A model generated the notes under the pieces. It saw only the letters and a list, made by a program, of their open reading frames with translations, was not told the origin of the DNA and did not search any database. Source: Amoebidium appalachense (lineage: Eukaryota; Ichthyosporea). Taken from it: a DNA stretch of 64,000 nt. Numbering within the stretch: position 1 is the first letter of the stretch; each line of letters opens with the position of its first letter. Shown piece by piece: positions 20,464-64,000 of this stretch. Made by a program: the position numbers and the translations under genes. The stretch covers positions 12,958,001 to 13,022,000 of the forward strand of contig CAVNZM010000004.1 in assembly GCA_963693365.1 (NCBI GenBank), given 5' to 3'.

Positions 20464-23272
20464 TTCTCAGTCACGGCCATCTAGAGACTCAGGCCGTCCG
20501 TCGCCATCAAGATTCCCGGGATAATGACGACCGAACCAAAAAAGGCTATTCTGCATTCCACAGGGGCGTACGGTCTACTTTTCCTACCTGCGACGATTAT
20601 GTAATCGCGACGTGGTTCCGATGCTAACGATTCGGGTCAGCTTCTGGTTCATCTAGACTGATAACTAATAGTAGAAGATCCACATATGGGTCAGATCCGG
20701 GTCTGTTGATGACCCGACGGGCTATTCGCGGACACATATGTAACACGGAACGTCACTGAACTACCACGTTTTTTTTGTGTAGGCACACTAAGAAAGGCAG
20801 AACTTGGTCGAAGAGCTGTAGAACGGCGCGTTCAAGGCACGCGGGGATAACAACCGAGCCCAGGCTGCGCAGTCTGCAACCTTCATCGCTACTGAATGCA
20901 GCAGCTATTCGGTGGTGAGTGCTTTCTGTGAGTGCTTCCGTTGTTTCTTTCTGCCTCTTACTGACAGCTTGACACAGAGCAACACGTTTTAGATGCAAGT
21001 AGAATCTTAGGCACTCTTTTTTCTTTTATCCGTTGTAAACAGAAGTCTCTTTGGTTACAAACGTATCGGTGTTCATCGTGTACCATTCTCCCCAAAGCTA
21101 CGATCAACCCGTGTTCAACCCGTTGTTTACTGTTGTTAACGTTTGAGTTGTCAAGCACCCACCTGAAGGTACAACTTCTGCTGCTAAACCCACCTACTCT
21201 ACTTGTTTTGCTCTGCTTTTCTCTCAATCCAAATTGAAGAAGCAAAGAAAATGTAGCCCGAATCTATGCAAATGGTATGTAATATTACCTACGTGTACAT
21301 TGTGCCCTAATAACCACATGCTCACTTGTGTGTGTGGGTGTGTGTGTGTGTGTCTGTGTGTGTGTGCGTGTTTATGCGTGGGCGTAAGTGTGTGCTTGGC
21401 TTGAGTACACTGAGTTGTGTGGGTGTTGCTAACACAAGAACCCCTATACTTCGAACTACTAAGTCTGCAAACTATAGATCTATCCCTATTCACAACACAC
21501 TGCCATATGACTGTGGCTATTGACCGTGGCTATTGACAGGTTGCTATTGAGGAAACAATAGAGCTGATGTAGGAAAGTTCGTATATTTGCTAGCACTGAA
21601 CTATATACATTCATCACACGTTCAACTTACCCTGTGCATGATAACTTCTCCTTACGTACCATCTGATCTAACTGCGCAGGTTTGGGGTGGCCGGTTTGGT
21701 TTGTTGGTTTCCCGCCTTTCCCCTCCTTTTCCGCTTTCTGTTTCTGTTTCAGCAGCGCCTCCAACCGCAGTCTGTAGTTTTCGTTCTTTACGAAGTTGTT
21801 GAGTGTCACATTGGCCATGCGTGCACATACTTCCTCGATGTACACATTACGTTCAATCCCACATTCGGTGCACCGTCCGTTAAAATCCGGGAGGGAGAGC
21901 TTTGTTGCTAAATGTGTGTGTGTGCGTGTGTGTATGTGTGTGTGCGCGTTCACGTGTGGGTGTGCGGGCGGAGGAGGGGGGCAGGGGGGAGAGAATGACG
22001 CGATCGGTAGCTGCCCTCCCCCCTCGATAGTCACGTGGGTGTGTGTTGAACAAGACAAAACAACGCCGGCAGGGGTCCTGTGGGCCGACCAGCCCGGGTG
22101 GTACTGGACGATTTGGAAAACACGATCAATAAAGACAGGGTCCGGTAGCTTAATGTGGTCCGCAAGCTCGCGTGCTCTTTCCTGCTCAAGTGCAGCTTGC
22201 CTGGTGCGCTCTGCTGCTTCCCGCTCATTTAACTCGCGCAAGCGCTTTTGTTGTGCAGCCAACTTGCGCTCTTCATTCTCCGCCCGAACCCGTTGCTTCT
22301 CCTCTTCCTCCGCTTTCTTGCGCTCTGCCGTTTCCTCCTCTTCCCTCCGCGCTTCTCTTTTGAATGCTGCAGTACGAATCACCAATTTTGTCGCCGGGAG
22401 AACAATGGTTTTTGCGGGGTCATGTGGGTCACAAAAGATGCGGGGGGCGATGGCAGGGTAGGACTTTGGGTCCCTTGCGGACGTAACTTGCTTAACGGGC
22501 TGCGGGTGTCTGTCATTTGTAGCACCTATTGGGAGGTAGTCTTCATGAAGGAAATGCTTAACGCAAACGTAAGGCCTACCGTCTTTGTAAATTTGTTTGA
22601 AGTGTTCAACACCATCCCAGGTGGACCCTGCTTTGCTGCAGTTGTTATACCACAGGTCCCATAACTCAGGCTCCTTATCGGGATTTGGAAACCTCAAGGT
22701 AGGAACAGTTCCCTTAGGGTTTATCTTTCCCTGTGGGTCTATGTTCTCCTTGCCCCTATTCTTGCGGACTTCGCTAGCATAGTTACTCTTGCAGTTGTAC
22801 ACAAAACATGGGTTGCCCATCTTTGGGTTGGTAAGGAAGAAAATGAAAAGCCGAAAGAAGTATTGCAAAGAGCGGGCGAGGTGGGCCTTAAACCCAGCCC
22901 GTGTGAAATGTAGAGCTGGGCTGTATTCGATGATACTGTGCCGTCAACACGCCGCCCTCACCTGCTCCCCGTTGCCGTGAACTGCAACGGCGCAGGCCAC
23001 ACAGACCGGCGATTGACCGTCCCTCTGTAATCGGCTGTTTCGTTTATAGATCCAATCAGATGCCTGGAATCGTCTATTTGAGAATTTAAATAATTTTACT
23101 CCCTTCCGTAATCACGTTGCTGCCATAGCCGGATAAATCTAAGGGGATAGTTTTTCCCGCCAAAAAATAGACCGTACCTTCCGCTAGACTCAAATCTTGC
23201 GCAAGCTAATGAGAAAATTCCGATTACGTCACTGACGGACGGCCTGAGTCTCTAGATGGCCGTGTTCTCAGT
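20464..23272. mobile_element. P-element-like DNA transposon with THAP-domain frame
   Basis: Perfect 31-bp terminal inverted repeats lie at 20472-20502 and 23234-23264, starting CACGGCCATCTAG. They are flanked by a perfect 8-bp target duplication, TTCTCAGT, at 20464-20471 and 23265-23272. The element proper is 2,793 bp. An inverted repeat of 31 bp, an 8-bp duplication, CA...TG ends and an internal THAP-domain frame on the minus strand together match the P superfamily. hAT elements also make 8-bp duplications but usually carry BED-type fingers. I could not find the RNase H-like catalytic part, so this copy may be internally deleted. The identical ends and duplication point to a recent insertion. 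Confidence 0.85.
21631..22820 (-). CDS. THAP-domain P-type transposase, N-terminal part (probably incomplete)
   Basis: The ATG at 22820 begins MGNPCFVYNCKSNY, with a C-x4-C pair. Then come FPNPDKEPELWDLW and YVCVKHFLHEDYLP, with the C-x2-H pair, forming the C2CH THAP zinc finger that binds transposon ends. About 100 residues of Glu/Arg/Ala-rich coiled coil follow (reading frame around 22400-22130). A second exon, 21907-21631, encodes a Cys-x2-Cys segment and a Lys-rich helix and ends at a consensus donor (GTAAGT), so the gene continues downstream. The boundary of the first intron (about 22130-21908) is not resolved. A last frame at about 20960-20753 could be the C terminus. No catalytic DDE/D core was seen, so transposase activity is doubtful. 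Confidence 0.65.
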
Positions 23273-24048
23273 CTAGATCTGCACACAATGGTGGGGCCGT
23301 AGCCTACAATAATGATTATTGTGAATCTGGTTAGATCTACCTACTTGTGTACAAAAATGACCTCAACAAAGCTAGCACCGGATATCCTGTCCTTTGCAAA
23401 CTTGGATCGATCTTGTCAAAGCAACATATATGAGCCTTAATTATGTTATATTGTACTGAGTGAGGAGGGCCACGTCAGGTAATGTATGTATATTATGAGC
23501 TTAAGCGCATGCGCTTCGGCAGGTGGAGGGTGCGTGTACACGTGTACACTTGCCCATCCCATGCTCGACCAGTGCTCGCGTCGACTGCCGTACCACCCGC
23601 ACGGCAGGCATTCGCATGTATCCTATCGGCGCTGTGTGATTGGCAACTAACCGTTAGGATCTCATCTCACCTGCTACATAACATACATTTTCCTGTAGGC
23701 CGTGTTAGAGCTACGGCATAGTCACAAAAGAGGGCTTTGTGTTTGTCCCGTGACTTCGGTCGTCTGGCAGGCTGGGACTGGGAACGGTCCCAGCCCGGCC
23801 TGGCCCCTCGCGGCTCCGGGCCTGGATCGTTTGCGCAAAACCTCGAAATGAGGCTGTTTGCCATATATGGGTTACATACTTGCCCGTTTTGGAAGTGTGT
23901 AAACCCAAGGTTGATGCCGGAATTTTCGCGCAGCAGGGGGGCACAGATCATGAGCACGGCAGAGCACGGCTGATCACTGGTGCCCTGGGTGCCACGCATC
24001 ATTTATATACAAGCAACAGTCGCTAGCTATCCTAGACAGGAAGCCACC
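23273..24048. other. Intergenic upstream of Dabb gene
   Basis: Ordinary-complexity sequence between the transposon and the Dabb gene. No recognisable gene; short frames on both strands at 23,480-24,000 match nothing I know. The Dabb promoter should be here. Confidence 0.4.
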
Positions 24049-25190
24049 ATGTACCAACACATAGTGCTGTTCAAGCTTAAGGAGGGCGTGTCTGACGAGC
24101 AGGTGGTTCGGCTAACAGAGGGCATTATGTCCATGGCCAAGCTGGACTGCGTGGCTGCCATCAACTGCGGCAAGAACTTCTGCCCGCGCTCGAAAGGTAA
24201 GGGGAAAGAGAACACAAGCAAGCGAAGAAGTGATCTGGCGTGCACAGCATCGCCTTTGTTATGGGGCCGTGTTTAGTTAGTTTACCATAGGCCACACGTA
24301 TGTTCATGGTGCCCTTTCACACTTCGCCTTGCCCTCTCTCGACTACTGGCTTCTGTTGGTTGCTCCTTTGGCCCTTCCCCCCCCCCCCCCCCCCCTCCCC
24401 CCCCTGCCTTCCCCCCCTTCCCCTCTCCATTCCCTTGCATTAGGCTTCTTTTCTGTTTTTCATGGTCTGTTGAAAGCGACGGGTGAAAGGGCTTCATTGC
24501 CTAGGGCAACTCTGCAATTGGAGTAACAAGGTCCGCCACTGGCGACTCAGCACCTGTGTTTTTGCGTGAAACCCCCCCCCCCCCCACACCAACTTTTGCA
24601 CTGCTGCCACGTGCTTATGCAACCGTAGGCATACTGACGAGGGTACGAGTTGTGATTTTTGCCGGTTTGTAGCATCCATAAAACAACATAACCATATACC
24701 CCCTCCCTCCCTCCCTCCCTCCCCACCCCCCGGAACCCTTTTCCGACCCCAAACACGCTCACCCACCTAAAGCCCACCCCCTTCTGCCCCCCTCCCCCCC
24801 CCCCCCCCCCCACACACACACACATACACACCCCTTCCTACTCCTCACTTCTCTTTGTAGAGATCTTTTACATGGCGATTTCCGTGATTGTCTGAGTCTT
24901 TGCACCCCCCTCCCCCCCCCCCCCCCTCCTCCCTCCCCCCTCCCCACCCAAGGGAGGGCTCTATTGATGTTTACCTTCTTGCGTGTTTTTCAAATTCTGC
25001 TTTGTGAATTGTACCTCGTACTCTGTCATACATTCCCCCCTCCCTGATTACTTGGATTCTCCTGTGAAAGGGCACTGGCTAGGCTGTATACTTATGTCCG
25101 TTTATGCATGCCATTTGCATGTCCTGCACTATGCTTTTGTGGTCTATCTTTGTGCTGCATACCGTGCCAATCTCTCTCTCTCTCTCTCTC

Positions 25191-25240
<50 letters not shown>

Positions 25241-25885
25241 ACTTGTTAGTCAGTAGGCAGCACCCCGTTCCCTTACCTTTTGCAGATGTCAGACACCGGC
25301 AACAAATCCTCCGTCTCTCTGCACTCAGTTCTTCGTTGTTTTCCTTTTCCCTCATTTTTCCATTATGCACCCCCCTCCCCCCCCCCCCCCCCCCCCCCCC
25401 CCCTCCCTCCCCTTCCCCCCCCTCCCACTTGTTGGGAGTTCATCGTCCGTTCTGTTCTGTTTTGCTTTCAACCTCCCGTGGATATGTGCTTCATCCCTCC
25501 CCCTTCCGGCTATGCGGCCCATCTCCCAAAACCGTTCGGGACTTAAATTTGGGTTGTGCATTTCCTTTCGTGTGGAGAATTTGTCGAAACATCGATCCGA
25601 ATACACAGAGCAGTCATGTGGCCGACAATTTGGGCCTGCAGGGTGTGCTATTCCCCCCCCCCCCCCCCCCCCCTCCTTCCCCCCTGCCTCCCTCCTGTGT
25701 GATACAGACAACTGCTTGACACATGTATTCCCACAGGTTACTCGTACGCACTAACGACACAACACAACACCAAGGCGGATCTGGAGACATACAACGGCCA
25801 CGAGTACCACACACAGGTCAAGAACGAATACATCTTCCCCCTGGTGGTGCTGGAGGAGACCATGGCCGTGGATTTCGAGTATTAA
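24049..25885 (+). CDS. Dabb (stress-responsive A/B barrel) domain protein, two exons
   Basis: Exon 1, 24049-24196, starts at ATG in GCCACCATG, a near-ideal context. Exon 2 is 25737-25885. The phase-1 junction joins them into 98 residues. The start MYQHIVLFKLKEGVSDEQV and end YNGHEYHTQVKNEYIFPLV are typical of the single-domain Dabb family, whose dimers form an alpha/beta barrel. Members include plant stress proteins and polyketide or olivetolic acid cyclases. The conserved His near the N terminus and the H in HEYH are kept. The enzymatic role is unknown, and it is likely a small cytosolic protein. The 1.54-kb intron is filled with poly-C/CT tracts. An ATTAAA-like signal follows at about 26,072. 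Confidence 0.85.
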
Positions 25886-26599
25886 TGTTTAATTAGCATC
25901 GCTGATTGGTCGGGGGTCATGTGGACTATGTGGTGGAGGTGTTTGAAGTGTGTACTCGACATGTCTTTGGGTTTTGTGAGCTATAGTACGGTTAGTTTTA
26001 GATACTGCATGGTACTTCTTGTCATGTATGCACATTATTAACGTTTGGGTATGATATCAAATATATTCCTGATTAAATGGCAATGACTTGCTGGGGTCGT
26101 GATTCTGTGCTAAGGTTTCATGATAATACAACCGTGTCATGCCCACACTTGCCGTCGGCCACAATTGTATTGCAGTAAACAGATAAAGCTTGGTCAAGTA
26201 GAGAGCACCCGTTTAGTCTTGCTTTAGGCAATGTGTGACGTCTCTCCTGGCACGTGAGCCTCCCTCCGCCCCCCTTTCCCCCCTCCACTTCCATCTTTCC
26301 TCTTCTCGCCAATAGCCCTCCTTCAACTCAACCCCCCCCCCCCCCCAACCCCCCCACCCCTCCCCCCCTCCGCCCCTTTCTCCCCCACCCCTCTGACATC
26401 CCCCCCCCTTCCCCCTCCCTCGCCTCCCCTCCCCCCACCCCTAAAGCTCCCCTTAGCCCTAAGCTCATTACTCCGGATCCCCCTCCCCTTCTCCCCCCTC
26501 CTCCCCGCTCTCCTCTTAGGTCACCAGGCGCTGAGCTTTGAACCCCCCCCCCCCCCTTCCCCCAACCACACACACACACACACACAAACACACGCACGC

Positions 26600-26644
<45 letters not shown>

Positions 26645-27531
26645 AATACCTCATTACCCTCCCTCCCCCCCCCCCCCCCCCCCCCCCTTCTCTCGTCCTC
26701 CCCCCCCATATACACACACACAAATGCCTCTTTTGCCTTTCCCCTCCCTCCCTCCCTTCCCCCCCCCCCCCCCCCATATGGCCATATACCCCCCCCCCCC
26801 CCCGCCCCCAGGCCAGATGATCATCATTCTGAGATTATTGCTTTATATGGTTACTGTTGACGAGTTTCCATTGGTGTTTGGCTCCGGCTCACCAGGGTTG
26901 GGCTGGGGTTGACAAAAATTCTAAAATGCGCATTTTTACAAATTGAGTATTGCAGGATTTAAATATTACAGGCCCTGAGCACTGGTCGGGGCTCGATATT
27001 GCACAGCAAGAGATCTGCAGATAGGTTCTTGAACAGAAATATTGAAAAAATAGGCAAGATTAGATAGTCGAGCATATTTTACGCTAAACACCTGATACGA
27101 AAGCTGTTACCACGGCACCCCAACCTTATTCGTATCGGGGTCTCTCGTTACATAATCGTAATTACGACGATTTTCGTTCGTAATCCCTACCCTGCGGCTC
27201 ACTGATCCAGTAACGTTGACGAGGCTGAGCCGTCGAGCAGAGGCTGTGAGGGTGTGACAGATGCCTTTTTTTTTGGCCCGTTGCCCGTGGAAATTGTCGT
27301 AGACGGCAGAACTGTAGGATTGGGTCAGAAGAAAAATGGTGAGAGTAGGCTGTTGAGCTGAAGCTTCTTTCTGATACATCGGCCAGTCCGGTTGGGCACC
27401 CACCAGCACGCGGCAGCGCTGCTTTTGCTCCGCCGTCAGCCAGCCCATTTCCTTACCAACCACAAAACACATAGCAGCCACTATTGGGCCATAGCAGTGC
27501 CTTCTGTGTGGCTGCGGCTTGGTTATCCGCA
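25886..27531. other. Intergenic, C-rich and (CA)n repeats
   Basis: Contains poly-C and (CA)n tracts at about 26265-26810. A minus-strand open frame at 27532-27107 ends next to the plus-strand start of the following gene; its 141 codons are not low-complexity, but I recognise no family. Confidence 0.5.
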
Positions 27532-37016
<9,485 letters not shown>

Positions 37017-37628
37017 GGAGGGGAGGGGGGGGGGGGGGGGGGGGGGGGGGCAGGTGCCCATTTATCTACCAGGGAGGGGGTGATTGAAGAACAAATCCTG
37101 CGTTTGTGACGCGATGTGGTTAATGTTGCTATGCAAACTCCTTTGTTTAAAACGTTCTTTTTCATCCAGATTTTATGAGGTTTGCACTCGCGGCCCATTT
37201 GGTCGATCAATTGCAAGATGATGGTTTTTGAGCATGTTGTAGGTTCGGCTGGTCTTACGTATTTTCCCAGATTCGGTGTCTTGGCAATGTGTGTAGAAAA
37301 ACGCATGTTTTTATTAGGGGGCTCCTTCCGATTGTTCTGGCTTCTTGCCCTGGACGGTTGTAATCAACAATTTCTCTACTCGTCCCCACCTATTATACAT
37401 ATTTGCGTATTACAAATACCATTATTTGTGTTATTGGCATGGAATGAAGGCCTACATGTTGATATTAGAGTACCCCATATATATACGTACACAAATTTTG
37501 CTGCAAAACGAACTGCAGGTTACACAGTTCATGTTGTGCGATGTAAATATTATATATAGCAGACCGTGATGTTCCACACGCTTGTAGTATTGCTGGCAGT
37601 GCCCATGTCCCTACACCCTCAGGCCGTG

Positions 37629-37689
<61 letters not shown>

Positions 37690-37747
37690 ACACACACACA
37701 CAACACCCGCACACACACACACACACACACACATGTCACATACACAC

Positions 37748-37799
<52 letters not shown>

Positions 37800-37811
37800 G
37801 CGCGCACACAT

Positions 37812-37860
<49 letters not shown>

Positions 37861-37943
37861 CACACACACACAAACACACGCGCGCGCACACACACAGTCA
37901 CGCGCACACAATACAAATATTTATCGTGTGTGTGTGTACTTAG

Positions 37944-37974
<31 letters not shown>

Positions 37975-38012
37975 GCCACGTGTTTGGGTGGGCGAGTGGG
38001 TGTGTGTGTGTG

Positions 38013-38050
<38 letters not shown>

Positions 38051-38682
38051 CGGGGGAGCCGGGAAGAGGATCAACCTAGATCCCCTCCGTTGATCCTTCA
38101 AATCCAGGGTGTTTGCGCAAACGTGTGGTTACGCAACCCCCAAAATCGGCGGCAAATTCAATCGGAAAAACAAAATCCAGACTGGCTAGCCGCTGACCTC
38201 CGCTCACTCTATGCACGACCTTTAGGGGATGGCATTCTCAGCTTTATGTTTCCCATTATTTTCAATCATGCTTGTTGTCTAGCAAAGAAGTTCAAATCAA
38301 CTTCAATTAATGATTCCTGCAGGCACAAACGTTTAACGCAACTGACTAGGTAGCTGATGACGTAAGACAGGAGGGCAGGTAGGCAAAACGCAGAGTATGG
38401 CAGTGGTATTGTCGTAGGACGAATGGTGGCCATACTCTCTCGCTTGTTGTAGAAAGGGAATGGTTTGAAAGCTACAAAACGAAGAGTATGGCAGTGGTAT
38501 TGTCGTAGGACGAATGGTGGCCATACTCTCTCGCTTGTTTTAGAAAGGGAATGGTTTGAAAGCTACCTGGTTATTTGTACCGACCTGAGTCTACAAGCAT
38601 GGCACGGATTTGTGGTAATCGAAGTACATAAGCACAGTTCCATTTAACCTCTATAACATGCCATCAACAACGAAGAGGCAAC
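37017..38682. other. Intergenic between 2OG-like gene and POLQ
   Basis: Non-repetitive 3' flank to about 37560. Next come (CA)n variants at 37631-37900, a poly-G run at 38015-38050, and a 91-bp tandem duplication at about 38393-38574. No further gene is recognised. Confidence 0.6.
38393..38574. repeat. 91-bp tandem duplication upstream of POLQ
   Basis: The unit starting GAGTATGGCAGTGGTATTG occurs at 38393 and 38484, nearly identical, about 110-290 bases before the proposed POLQ start codon. Confidence 0.85.

Positions 38683-64000
<25,318 letters not shown>

Overview
The window is eukaryotic nuclear DNA. It carries intron-rich protein genes with GT-AG introns, TATA-box and AATAAA-like signals, and a very heavy load of simple sequence: pure G or C runs of 20-60 bases, (CA/GT)n, and (CT/GA)n up to about 350 bp. 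The gene set comprises a full helicase-polymerase DNA polymerase theta, a THAP-domain P-like transposon, a fungal Agd3-type polysaccharide deacetylase and a fungal/protist-type 2OG-Fe(II) oxygenase relative. This fits a single-celled opisthokont or another protist better than a plant, animal or bacterium. The species cannot be fixed from the sequence.

Layout. 1-1.6 kb: 5' exon of a cytochrome b5-domain gene (minus), running off the left edge through GA and G repeats. 2.7-3.2 kb: intronless EF-hand protein (plus) with TATA box and polyadenylation signal. 4.55-9.16 kb: complete seven-exon ribulose-phosphate 3-epimerase (minus). 10.8-19.3 kb: seven-exon secreted, probably GPI-anchored Agd3-like deacetylase (minus). 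20.46-23.27 kb: P-element-like transposon with 31-bp inverted ends, 8-bp target duplication and a THAP-domain reading frame. 24.0-25.9 kb: two-exon Dabb (stress-responsive A/B barrel) protein (plus). 27.5-37.0 kb: eight-exon 2OG-Fe(II) oxygenase-like protein (plus). 38.7 kb to the right edge: at least 36 exons of DNA polymerase theta (plus), which stops just before the polymerase palm.

Most long open frames (poly-His/Thr, Cys/Val, Ser/Leu, Arg/Glu, Pro or Gly) are translations of microsatellites and are not genes. Real exons were recognised by protein-family similarity, splice sites and phase continuity. In every multi-exon model except the transposase frame, and apart from POLQ exon 4, phases agree at each junction.

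The genes are not an operon. POLQ is for theta-mediated end joining, RPE for the pentose phosphate pathway, and the Agd3-like enzyme for cell-surface or extracellular polysaccharide. The most unusual material lies in the transposon and the introns: an intronic inverted copy of a catalytic-motif coding segment, a minisatellite grown from a POLQ exon end with its splice donor, a small inverted-repeat element, and splice sites set directly against CA/GT repeats.
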